DNA of 64,000 nucleotides from Candidatus Albibeggiatoa sp. nov. NOAA. GTDB taxonomy: Bacteria; Pseudomonadota; Gammaproteobacteria; Beggiatoales; Beggiatoaceae. The notes beneath the pieces were generated by a model. The model made no database searches and was not told where the DNA came from. It was given only the letters and a program-made list of their open reading frames with translations. Shown here piece by piece: positions 47,787-55,748 of the stretch. The stretch's first letter is position 1, and each line of letters starts with the position of its first letter. The stretch spans positions 124,001 to 188,000 of the forward strand of contig JAOXRS010000212.1 in NCBI GenBank assembly GCA_025800385.1, in the 5' to 3' direction. Made by a program: the position numbers and the translations under genes.

Positions 47787-48374
47787 ATGACGGACACACT
47801 CAAGACATTATTAACCCAAGTACGGGGTTGTGAGCTATGTGCTGACCATTTACCTAATCCGCCTAAACCTGTGATTCGGGTCGGACTTGAAGCCAAGGTT
47901 TTAGTGGTTGGACAAGCTCCCAGTACGCGGGTTCATGCAACGGGTTTACCTTGGAATGATGCCAGCGGTAAACGCCTGCGTGAATGGCTACAAATCGATA
48001 AAGAAACTTTTTACGACACGCGCTACCTTTCGATTATGCCAATGGGTTTATGTTATCCAGGGAAAGGCAAAAGTGGTGATTTACCTCCTCGCCCCGAGTG
48101 TGCACCATTATGGCATCCGCAAGTATTGGCTGAATTGCCACAGATTCAACTCAAGCTATTAATCGGTCAATATGCACAACGTTATTATTTAGGTGATAAG
48201 TGTTGTAAAACCTTGACTGAAAATGTAAAAAAATGGCAAACTTTCCTACCTGAGTATTTACCACTACCACATCCTTCTCCACGTAATCAACTTTGGCTTA
48301 AACGTAATCCTTGGTTTGAGCAAGAGGTTGTCCCCGCATTAAGGCAACGTGTGAAGGAGCTGCTTGTTTTGTAA
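47787..48374 (+). CDS. Uracil-DNA glycosylase family protein
   Basis: 195 residues. A motif C..C near residues 15-18 (RGCELCADHLPNPP), VLVVGQAPSTRVHATGLPWNDASGKRLREWL (about 36-67) and HPSPRNQLWLKRNPWF near the end match the uracil-DNA glycosylase-like superfamily (single-domain, UdgX/UDG-like fold). The HPS motif at the end corresponds to the DNA-intercalating HPSP loop of UDGs. Only two of the Cys residues needed for a [4Fe-4S] cluster appear at the N-terminus. It is 26 nt after hemX, thus probably cotranscribed. Activity on uracil not certain. Confidence 0.85.
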   Translation: MTDTLKTLLTQVRGCELCADHLPNPPKPVIRVGLEAKVLVVGQAPSTRVHATGLPWNDASGKRLREWLQIDKETFYDTRYLSIMPMGLCYPGKGKSGDLPPRPECAPLWHPQVLAELPQIQLKLLIGQYAQRYYLGDKCCKTLTENVKKWQTFLPEYLPLPHPSPRNQLWLKRNPWFEQEVVPALRQRVKELLVL

Positions 48375-48375
48375 T

Positions 48376-48545
48376 ATGGCTAGAGCCTGATTTCGATACC
48401 ATCCGATGATGATATAAAGGCTGGTGTGATTCCTTATTTTATTGAGGATGACGGCGAAGGTATATTTGTAATTATGATGAAGCTTGTGGATTGATTTTTA
48501 AGCGAGTTAAACCTGCTTTATTCGCAGCTCAACAACAAATTTAGG
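48376..48545 (+). pseudogene. Possible decayed small gene
   Basis: After an ATG-like start (48375) and an immediate stop, two frames carry coding-like fragments: PSDDDIKAGVIPYFIEDD followed in another frame by YDEACGLIFKRVKPALFAAQQQI. Joined by two single-base shifts they would give a small protein of about 60 residues. Third-position patterns agree with coding, but I do not recognise the family. Confidence 0.3.
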
Positions 48546-48605
48546 GATTATAGTGAATATATGGCTATTATTATCAGTATCTTTAAGAGTTAGGTTTAGA
48601 ACATA

Positions 48606-49601
48606 ATGGAGAAAATATACCGTTTTATTGATTTATTTGCAGGGGTTGGTGGTATTAGAATTGGCTTTGAATCTATTTTTCAGCAACAAGCTCAATTTGT
48701 CTTTGCCTCTGAAATTGATAAATTCGCTAGAAAGGCTTATGAGGCAAACTTTTCTGATCTGCCAGCAGGAGATATTACACAAATTGCTCCTCAAAATATT
48801 CAGCCATTTGATATTTTACTTGCAGGTTTTCCTTGCCAGCCATTTTCTCAGGCGGGCTTAAAAAAAGGCTTTGATGATACAAGAGGCACTTTATTTTTTA
48901 ATATTGCAATGATTGTTGAATATCATAAGCCACAAGTTGTATTTTTAGAAAATGTTAAGGGTTTTAAAAATCATGATTCAGGCAATACATTTAAAACTGT
49001 AAAACGAGTAATGGAACAATTAGGTTATAGCGTATATTCGCAAGTCTTGAATGCTAGAAATTTTGGTGTACCACAAAACCGAGAACGTATTTATATCATA
49101 TGTTTTTTTAATCAAACTAACCCTTTTATATTTCCAAACAATGCAGGACAAGTTAAAAAAGTTGGTGATATCCTAGAGAGCAATGTATTAGATAAGTACA
49201 CAATTTCAGATAGATTATGGGCAGGTCATCAACGTCGGAAACAAGAACATAAACGTAAGGGCAACGGGTTTGGATATTCGTTATTTAATCATGATTCTGA
49301 TTATACTAGTACAATTTCAGCCCGTTATTATAAAGACGGCTCTGAAATTTTAATTGAGCAAAAAGGCCAAAATCCACGCAAATTAACCCCACGGGAAGCC
49401 GCACGCTTACAAGGTTTTCCTGATAATTTTCAAATTGTTGTTAGTGATGTACAAGCTTATAAACAATTTGGAAATAGTGTTGCAATCCCTGTCATCGCTG
49501 CTTTAGCACAATCAATATTTAATTATTTAGAGGGTAGGGATTCTGACATGCAAGAAACTGCTTGTTTGAATGATAGCTCGCTACAACTTTCTTTGTTTTG
49601 A
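48606..49601 (+). CDS. DNA (cytosine-5) methyltransferase, type II
   Basis: 331 residues. All main C5-methyltransferase motifs appear in order: I FIDLFAGVGGIRIG (7-20), IV GFPCQPFSQAG with catalytic Cys77, VI ENVKGF (about 115), VIII ARNFGVPQNRERIYI, IX LTPREAARLQGFPDNF, X QFGNSVAIPVI. The target-recognition region between VIII and IX is about 60 residues, small, so a short recognition site is likely. The adjacent downstream gene (8-nt gap) encodes a putative restriction enzyme. Codon use is more AT-rich than in nearby genes (TTT, ATT, AAT runs), consistent with a mobile restriction-modification unit. Confidence 0.95.
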   Translation: MEKIYRFIDLFAGVGGIRIGFESIFQQQAQFVFASEIDKFARKAYEANFSDLPAGDITQIAPQNIQPFDILLAGFPCQPFSQAGLKKGFDDTRGTLFFNIAMIVEYHKPQVVFLENVKGFKNHDSGNTFKTVKRVMEQLGYSVYSQVLNARNFGVPQNRERIYIICFFNQTNPFIFPNNAGQVKKVGDILESNVLDKYTISDRLWAGHQRRKQEHKRKGNGFGYSLFNHDSDYTSTISARYYKDGSEILIEQKGQNPRKLTPREAARLQGFPDNFQIVVSDVQAYKQFGNSVAIPVIAALAQSIFNYLEGRDSDMQETACLNDSSLQLSLF

Positions 49602-49608
49602 GACATGT

Positions 49609-50643
49609 ATGGATATTAAAAAATTACATATTTCTGATGATAAATTTGATATTAACTTACTATTTTACCGATTTATGAAAGGTGTTAATGGAACAAATGG
49701 ACTAAGTAATTCAAATGTAAAAGATTTATTAGAGTTATATTTTTCTCAAATTAATATCTGTTCATATCAACAAATTGTTGAAAGCTTTCAGCGTAAGTTG
49801 CAGGAAAAGATTAGGAAGCAAGAAAGAGTAGATCATATTAATACTATGCTATCTGAAATTCAGAGCTTAAAATCTTTTAAATTATTTATTTTCTCTTTAC
49901 AGCTTATACAAATAAAAAGCGTTCTATTAGAGGAATCTAAATTAACGTATACCTCTCATATTGCTAAATTACAAGGGTTACACCCATTATCCTTACAATA
50001 TGACAATATTTCAAAGAACAAACCTTATTACCAGCGTATTAGTGCTGCACTATTTTCATTACGATTTTTTTCTAAGTTAGAAGCAAAAAACACCCAATTT
50101 ATATCTCATCATACCGTGGAATACATTGAAAGCTTAGTTGATTTTTATCAAGAGCTAGCACTAGATGGATTAGAGGCTAACCAGATTTTTATGCTTATGT
50201 TTTCTGAAAGTGTAAATCAATCTATTATTTCATCATCAGGTATTAGTTATGAGTATCGTATTCAGCTTTTATTAGAAAGTTTGGGGATACCAAAAGAGCA
50301 TATTACAAAAAAACATGATAGCAATGACTCATCCACCGAATTCGACTTCTTCTTTATATTGGAAGACAAAAAATATGGAATTGGAGCAAAAAGAACACTA
50401 AGAGAGCGATATAAACAATTTATTAAAACAGCACAAATGTCTCAGTTAGACGTGATGATAGAGATTACGCTCGGTATCGATTTATCTGAAGAAAAAGCTA
50501 AATCTATTCGAAACCATGACGTATATTTGTTTGTTGCTGAAGAAGTTTATACTAACTCACCATTTATGCACAAAATAGATGGTCTTTTCTCAGCAAAAGA
50601 TTTAACACTTGATACTTTAGTGAGTATTGGTAAAACAGAATAA
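49609..50643 (+). CDS. Putative type II restriction endonuclease (PD-(D/E)XK-like)
   Basis: 344 residues from ATG 49609, 7 nt after the methyltransferase stop; an in-frame ATG at 49570 would overlap that gene by 32 nt and is less likely. Residues 1-200 are helical. A nuclease-like core appears late: LLLESLGIPKE, then Glu244 and Asp246 in SSTEFDFFF, and G259-A260-K261 in YGIGAKRTLRERYKQF, consistent with the (E)-x-D ... x-A-K pattern of PD-(D/E)XK enzymes. Its partnership with the methyltransferase gene is the main support. The target sequence is unknown. Confidence 0.72.
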   Translation: MDIKKLHISDDKFDINLLFYRFMKGVNGTNGLSNSNVKDLLELYFSQINICSYQQIVESFQRKLQEKIRKQERVDHINTMLSEIQSLKSFKLFIFSLQLIQIKSVLLEESKLTYTSHIAKLQGLHPLSLQYDNISKNKPYYQRISAALFSLRFFSKLEAKNTQFISHHTVEYIESLVDFYQELALDGLEANQIFMLMFSESVNQSIISSSGISYEYRIQLLLESLGIPKEHITKKHDSNDSSTEFDFFFILEDKKYGIGAKRTLRERYKQFIKTAQMSQLDVMIEITLGIDLSEEKAKSIRNHDVYLFVAEEVYTNSPFMHKIDGLFSAKDLTLDTLVSIGKTE

Positions 50644-50668
50644 ATGAAAAATATTAAGGAAAAATAGA

Positions 50669-51139
50669 ATGGCAGCAAAAAAATCAAAAGTACCTGACAA
50701 TACAATTTGTTTAAATAAAAAAGCGAGTTATGACTTCTTTTTCTTAGAAAAATATGAAGCAGGTCTAGTATTAGAAGGTTGGGAAGTCAAAAGTTTGCGC
50801 TCAGGTAAAGCACAGCTACGCGATTCTTATGTCATTATTAAAGACGGTGAAGCATTCTTACTTGGCTCATTGATTACACCATTATCAACCGCTTCAACAC
50901 ATATTCATCCAGAGCAACAACGCACTCGTAAATTATTATTGCACCGCGAAGAATTGAATAAATTAATTGGTGCAGTGGAACGAAAAGGACAAACCGTTGT
51001 CCCAATCAGCATGTACTGGAAAAAAGGCCGTGCCAAATTACAAGTTGCCTTGGCGAAAGGTAAAAAAGAATTTGATAAACGTGATACAGAGAAAAATCGT
51101 GATTGGCAGCGTGAAAAAGAAAGATTATTCAAACGCTAA
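50669..51139 (+). CDS. smpB: SsrA-binding protein SmpB
   Basis: SmpB binds tmRNA and brings it to stalled ribosomes for trans-translation. 156 residues, normal. Blocks present: [47 protein letters not shown], and the basic tail [36 protein letters not shown] precedes the ATG. No ssrA gene was seen in this window. Confidence 0.97.
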   Translation: MAAKKSKVPDNTICLNKKASYDFFFLEKYEAGLVLEGWEVKSLRSGKAQLRDSYVIIKDGEAFLLGSLITPLSTASTHIHPEQQRTRKLLLHREELNKLIGAVERKGQTVVPISMYWKKGRAKLQVALAKGKKEFDKRDTEKNRDWQREKERLFKR

Positions 51140-51175
51140 TTTCAAGCCCTTTTAAAACCCAAGAAGGAGAAGTTT

Positions 51176-52153
51176 GTGAGAGCATACGTGATGAGTCGCG
51201 CAGGTGATCCTGATGTGTTGGAATTAAAAGATGTACCAGACCCGCAGCCGAAAAAAGGCTGGGTCGTGATTCAAATTAAAGGTTTTGGCCTCAATCGCAG
51301 TGAATTATATACCCGTCAAGGTCACAGTGGTGATGCAGTCTCTTTGCCACGTATTTTAGGGATTGAATGCGTTGGTGAAGTGTTGGATGCAGGTGAGACT
51401 GACTTAATTGTTGGGCAAAAAGTCGCTGCAGCTATGGGCAATATGGGCAGAAAGCACGACGGTGGTTATGCAGAAATGGCCGTGTTACCGCGTACCCATG
51501 TTTATCCAATTCATACAACATTAGATTGGGAACAGTTGGCAGCATTACCAGAAACCTATTTAACTGCATGGGGTGTGGTTAACGAAACCATCGCATTTCA
51601 ACGGGGACAACAAGCTTTAATTCGTGGTGGATCAAGTGCATTAGGTTTAGCGGCTATCAATATTTTAAAAGACTTAGGCGTTCGAGTATTGGCAACCACG
51701 CGTAGTGAAGCCAAAGCCGAGAAATTAAAAGCGGTGGGTGCGGATGAAGTCATTATTGACTCAGGTGCAATTGCGCGAGAAGTCAGAACCAAAACCGATG
51801 GTGGTGTTGACGGTGTAGTTGAGGTCGTGGGTTTGCCTCGGACAATTCGAGATAGTTTGCAATGTTGTCGTACTCGCGGCGTGGTAGGCATGGTTGGCTT
51901 TTTAGGTAATCATTGGAACTATGATTTTTTCCCTTGGATGCCGTCCACAGTACGTTTATCTTTTTACAGCTCGGAGACGTTAGAGAAAAATTATGCAACA
52001 CCTGTGATGCAACAGATCGTACAAAAAGTGGAATCAGGTGCATATCAAACCAATATTGACCGTGTTTTTAGTTTCGAAGAACTGCATGAAGCCCATCAAA
52101 TCATGGAAAACAATCAAGCAGCAGGCAAGTTGGTTGTAATGACTGGAAAATAG
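51176..52153 (+). CDS. Zinc-type alcohol dehydrogenase / quinone oxidoreductase family protein
   Basis: 325 residues, MDR superfamily. The start is GTG 51176 with AAGGAGA 5 nt upstream. GFGLNRSELYTRQGHSG and GIECVGEV are the N-terminal GroES-like core; the nucleotide-binding fold has GSSALGLAAINILKDLGVRV in which the usual GxGxxG is G-x-S-x-x-G, and TTRSEAKAEKLKAVGADEVI for NADP preference (Arg after Thr). The zinc-binding catalytic Cys of true alcohol dehydrogenases is not evident, so an NADPH:quinone-type reductase is likelier. Substrate unknown. Confidence 0.88.
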   Translation: MRAYVMSRAGDPDVLELKDVPDPQPKKGWVVIQIKGFGLNRSELYTRQGHSGDAVSLPRILGIECVGEVLDAGETDLIVGQKVAAAMGNMGRKHDGGYAEMAVLPRTHVYPIHTTLDWEQLAALPETYLTAWGVVNETIAFQRGQQALIRGGSSALGLAAINILKDLGVRVLATTRSEAKAEKLKAVGADEVIIDSGAIAREVRTKTDGGVDGVVEVVGLPRTIRDSLQCCRTRGVVGMVGFLGNHWNYDFFPWMPSTVRLSFYSSETLEKNYATPVMQQIVQKVESGAYQTNIDRVFSFEELHEAHQIMENNQAAGKLVVMTGK

Positions 52154-52230
52154 ATGTTTTTTAAATTTACTAAAAATCAAAGCATTACAAAAAATCTTTA
52201 TTTTATTTTGAAATTTATCTAAAAAAAGGC

Positions 52231-52259
52231 TTGCATTTAAAAAAGAGTGGATATAGAAT
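52231..52259 (+). promoter_or_regulatory. Sigma-70-type promoter of the tRNA genes
   Basis: TTGCAT (52231-52236), a 17-nt spacer and TAGAAT (52254-52259), 13 nt before tRNA-Ser, so transcription would start close to the mature 5' end. Confidence 0.6.
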
Positions 52260-52272
52260 ACGCACTTCTTTT

Positions 52273-52364
<92 letters not shown>

Positions 52365-52376
52365 GAAGAACACAAC

Positions 52377-52453
52377 GCGCTTGTAGCTCAGCTGGATAGA
52401 GTACTTGGCTACGAACCAAGCGGTCGGGGGTTCGAATCCTCCCAAGCGCGCCA
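52377..52453 (+). tRNA. tRNA-Arg (ACG)
   Basis: 77 nt with encoded CCA. Acceptor GCGCTTG pairs with CAAGCGC. Anticodon stem CTTGG/CCAAG with loop CTACGAA gives anticodon ACG (read as ICG after A-to-I editing), reading CGU, CGC and CGA. T-arm GGGGGTTCGAATCCTCC. A T-rich stretch follows directly. It lies 13 nt after tRNA-Ser and shares its promoter. Confidence 0.95.
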
Positions 52454-52606
52454 TTTTTTTCTTTTTGGATTATTTCCCTCAAATTTTTTCATTTCCTCTA
52501 TTTTGCAATAGGCTGCTGGTGTACAATTGTAAGAAATGTACAATGATTTGTATGTTTTTTAAATTGAAAATAAGTCATCTAAAACCGAATATTCCCGCGT
52601 CCTACT

Positions 52607-53917
52607 ATGTCTACTGATAGCTTTCAACTTACAACGAATCCGTTTAGTCAACAAGGACGAGTCCCACGCTTCTTTGAAACGCCTGAGTTAGTCCAGCGTT
52701 ATAATTTAATCAAGCACTTGATTCAAAACAGTGAGCAACTGCTACTAGTGTTAGCGGATATGGGTAGCGGCAAAACCAGCTTATTAAAACAATTGCATAC
52801 TCAAGCCAATGAGAATTGGTGGATTTATCAAATTGATAGTACGCCCGCGTTATCATCAGAGGTTTTATTATCGAATTTGCTTGCTGAATTTAAAGTTGGT
52901 CATGAAGGCAAGCCCAGTACAGTTGCATTGGAAAATTTACGCACGCATATCGCTGCCACCCGTTATAAAAGCCAACTACCGATTTTATTAGTCGATGATG
53001 CACATCTATTGCCTTTAGCGACATTAAAGTTGCTAGTTGAGTTGGCGATGCAAGGTGAAGCACAAACACGGATTCGAGTCGTATTATTTTGTGAGCCGCA
53101 AATTACCAGTATTTTAGCTACACCCGATTTTGCCATTGTGCATGATAGTTTAATTCACACCTTGGATATTCCAACTTTAAAAAAATCACAAGTTAAGGAT
53201 TACATTCAATTCTATTTAAAAGGCACAAATTATTACTATCAGAATGGCTTTGATGATGAGCGTTTGATCGATGATATTTTTGAACAATCGGCGGGGCATC
53301 CAAATGAAATCAACTTGCTGGCTTATCAAGCATTACAGAAATATGTAGGGCAGCAACAAACCTTACACACCACACCGCAACCTGATAAAAATAATTTACT
53401 TTGGGCGGGGCTAGGTATTTTGGGATTATTATTCGCGGTGGCTGCATGGTTATATTGGACAATGCCAGAACTGTTTTTAGGCAAACAACCCAAGCCGATA
53501 GAAATCACCATGCCAGTACAACCTTTGGTGGCAACCGACAGCTTGCAATCACACACCCATGTTATTCCTGAAGATACAGCACCGCCTATCGTTAAACTTT
53601 CCATCGATGACAATAAGCCGTTAACAAAAGATGAACAATGGTTGATTCAACAAAACGGTGAGCACTACACATTACAAGTGATGGGCACTCATGATCCAAT
53701 GAATTTGAGTGTGTTTATTCAAAAATACCAATTGGCCAATGTCCGAATGTTTGAAACCCAATATCAAAACAAAGCATGGTATGTGTTAGTAACAGGTGTT
53801 TATTCCTCTCGTTCAGCTGCTGACCAAGCTTTAAGCCAACTACCCGAACCACTCAAGCAACAAAGCAAACCTTGGGTTCGACGTTTAAGTGGTATTCAAA
53901 CAGCCATTCGCCGCTAA
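52607..53917 (+). CDS. ExeA/GspA-like AAA ATPase with C-terminal SPOR domain
   Basis: 436 residues. N-terminal P-loop ATPase of the ExeA type (YNLIKHL..., Walker A ADMGSGKTS at about 50-57, Walker B LPILLVDDAHLL at about 125). A transmembrane helix (about 265-285, LLWAGLGILGLLFAVAAWLYW) crosses the membrane, and the C-terminal 90 residues form a SPOR domain (YTLQVMGTHDPMNLSVFIQKY, ..VLVTGVYSSRSAADQALSQL), which binds denuded peptidoglycan at division sites. The combination is that of DamX-like or GspA-like proteins. Hence it acts at the septum or in envelope passage. Start ATG 52607 has no strong site. Confidence 0.88.
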   Translation: MSTDSFQLTTNPFSQQGRVPRFFETPELVQRYNLIKHLIQNSEQLLLVLADMGSGKTSLLKQLHTQANENWWIYQIDSTPALSSEVLLSNLLAEFKVGHEGKPSTVALENLRTHIAATRYKSQLPILLVDDAHLLPLATLKLLVELAMQGEAQTRIRVVLFCEPQITSILATPDFAIVHDSLIHTLDIPTLKKSQVKDYIQFYLKGTNYYYQNGFDDERLIDDIFEQSAGHPNEINLLAYQALQKYVGQQQTLHTTPQPDKNNLLWAGLGILGLLFAVAAWLYWTMPELFLGKQPKPIEITMPVQPLVATDSLQSHTHVIPEDTAPPIVKLSIDDNKPLTKDEQWLIQQNGEHYTLQVMGTHDPMNLSVFIQKYQLANVRMFETQYQNKAWYVLVTGVYSSRSAADQALSQLPEPLKQQSKPWVRRLSGIQTAIRR

Positions 53918-53942
53918 CGATTTAGATAATTAGAAGTTTCCC

Positions 53943-54749
53943 ATGTTCACAGAAAAATTACAAAAAGTCCTCGCTCGTGCAGGTTTGGGTTCACGTCGCC
54001 AAATTGAGGCATGGATTCAAGAAGGCCGTGTCCAAGTCAATCGAAAAACGGCCGTGATTGGCCAACGGGTCAGTGTTAAAGATGATATTCGTCTGAATGG
54101 TCGGCGGGTTAATTCCAAGCGATTACAAAATCAAACGCGCCAAATCATCTGCTATCACAAGCCTGTGGGTGAAGTATGTACGCGCCGTGATCCTGAAGGC
54201 CGTCCTACCATTTTCAAAAATTTGCCTAAATTAACTGCGGGGCGTTGGATTACCGTAGGGCGTTTAGATATTAATACCTCGGGTTTGATTTTGCTGACGA
54301 CAGACGGTGAGTTAGCCAATCGTTTAATGCACCCAAGCTATGGCCTTGAGCGTGAATATGCAGTGCGTGTATTGGGCAAAGTGGATGAAGAGATGTTAAC
54401 CCGTTTAACCAAAGGTGTAGAGTTGGAAGATGGCGTTGCCCGTTTCGAGGTGATTCAACAAGCGGGTGGTGAAGGTGCAAACCATTGGTATCATGTGACG
54501 ATTAAAGAAGGCCGTAAACGCGAAGTGAGACGTTTATGGGAATCTCAAGGCATTACAGTCAGCCGCTTGATGCGAATTCGCTATGGACAAGTACGCTTAC
54601 CTGCTTATTTACGTGCGGGACATTGGGCGCAATTGGATAAAAAAGAAGCCAATGATTTATTAAGACAAGTCGACTTATATAAAAAGCCTACCACCAATAG
54701 TGACGCACAAACAAAAGCCCGTTTTCGGCATCGACAAGCCCGTTCATAA
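53943..54749 (+). CDS. rluB: 23S rRNA pseudouridine(2605) synthase RluB
   Basis: RluB modifies U2605 of 23S rRNA. 268 residues: S4 RNA-binding domain (1-60) and RsuA-type catalytic domain with Asp109 in GRLDINTSGLILLT; KPVGEVCTRRDPEGRP and KEGRKREVRRLWESQG are typical of RluB. The Lys/Arg-rich tail is short. It lies 26 nt downstream of the ATPase gene, on the same strand. A hairpin closes the unit. Confidence 0.95.
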   Translation: MFTEKLQKVLARAGLGSRRQIEAWIQEGRVQVNRKTAVIGQRVSVKDDIRLNGRRVNSKRLQNQTRQIICYHKPVGEVCTRRDPEGRPTIFKNLPKLTAGRWITVGRLDINTSGLILLTTDGELANRLMHPSYGLEREYAVRVLGKVDEEMLTRLTKGVELEDGVARFEVIQQAGGEGANHWYHVTIKEGRKREVRRLWESQGITVSRLMRIRYGQVRLPAYLRAGHWAQLDKKEANDLLRQVDLYKKPTTNSDAQTKARFRHRQARS

Positions 54750-54756
54750 ATTATCA

Positions 54757-54785
54757 AGGACTAGCAGCATCACGTTGCCAGTCCT
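54757..54785. terminator. Hairpin between rluB and osmC-like gene
   Basis: AGGACTAGCA pairs with TGCCAGTCCT (9 of 10 positions, one A/C mismatch) between convergent genes. T-runs on both sides are weak, so it may be a bidirectional terminator. Confidence 0.45.
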
Positions 54786-54795
54786 AATTATTGAA

Positions 54796-55194
54796 TTAAT
54801 CTACAATTTTTGTAACAGTTTCAATATTGGGTGGATTTTGTAACGTCTTCTTCACACTGCATTCGTTTGTTGCTCGAATCAATGCAGAACGGTATTTTTC
54901 AGGGAAACTTGATGGTAATACCAGTTCAATTTCAACATTTTCCACCAAATGGGTTTTCTCATTACGTGTATCGCGCATATTAATCGAAATGCCTTCCATG
55001 GAAATATCGCGCTTTTGGCAGAATCGTGCCACAAAAAAGCCCGCACACGTTGCTAAACTGGCCAAGAAATACTCATACGGTGCAGGAGCAGTATTTAACC
55101 CACCTAGCTTTTCAGGCTGATCGGTTGCCACCGTAAAATCACCAAAATGTGCATTAACTTGCATACCTTGGCCAAAATCGACTTTAATATCCAT
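54796..55194 (-). CDS. OsmC-family protein
   Basis: 132 residues. Opening MDIKVDFGQGMQVNAHFG and the typical APAPYEYFLASLATCAGFFVARFCQKRDI with two conserved Cys (about 50 and 59) that reduce organic hydroperoxides in OsmC/Ohr proteins. The usual N-terminal Arg with the catalytic Glu near the dimer interface is not clearly identified, so I cannot say whether it is an active peroxidase or YhfA-like. It ends a small minus-strand unit after the 55651 gene (10 nt gap). Confidence 0.88.
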   Translation of the reverse strand: MDIKVDFGQGMQVNAHFGDFTVATDQPEKLGGLNTAPAPYEYFLASLATCAGFFVARFCQKRDISMEGISINMRDTRNEKTHLVENVEIELVLPSSFPEKYRSALIRATNECSVKKTLQNPPNIETVTKIVD

Positions 55195-55204
55195 ATGTCT
55201 GTAC

Positions 55205-55651
55205 CTAGTTGTCTACCAATAATTCAAAGTGTCCGCGCGTTTGGTTTACATAAATGGTATAATGACCCGCGCTTAAGTTCCTAACATCTAAAGGAATAAT
55301 ATACTCACTTAAAACTGGTTGTGGTTTACAGTGTAATTGTTTTTGCTGCGTTTCCAGAATTTCGATCAAAAATGTATCGCCACGTTGGTTTTGATAAATT
55401 TCATTGACCGTGGTACAGCTATTTTTTAATTCCACCACGGCCGCCACATTCACTTGCACAGGAAAATCGGGCAACATGATGACATTCACCGCTTTAATGG
55501 GAGCTTGCGAACGGCTTGGCTTAATTGGAGTTTGTGCCGCTTTTTGTATATGTGTTTGCACAGCTTCGGGGCTTTGCTCAACTTTTTGTGGTGCGCAATT
55601 TAATAAAGTCAGCACAGAAAAACAGTAAAAAATAAATGGATAAACTTTCAT
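55205..55651 (-). CDS. Putative lipoprotein of unknown function
   Basis: 148 residues. A short basic start, hydrophobic core and lipobox LLNC (Cys19) indicate a lipoprotein. After a Gln/Pro/Lys-rich linker (20-55), a small beta domain follows (VNVAAVVELKNSC, TFLIEILETQQKQLHCK, LSAGHYTIYVNQTRGHFELLVDN), possibly Ig-like. The Cys pair may form a disulfide. Cotranscribed with the OsmC-like gene by spacing. No family recognised. Confidence 0.7.
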   Translation of the reverse strand: MKVYPFIFYCFSVLTLLNCAPQKVEQSPEAVQTHIQKAAQTPIKPSRSQAPIKAVNVIMLPDFPVQVNVAAVVELKNSCTTVNEIYQNQRGDTFLIEILETQQKQLHCKPQPVLSEYIIPLDVRNLSAGHYTIYVNQTRGHFELLVDN

Positions 55652-55748
55652 ATCATTTTGTCGTTTAAATACTCAGGCAACAGCTCGAGATTGTACAGGA
55701 TGACATCAAAACATGACAGCGGCCTATATCAACCCCAAGCAAGCATAT

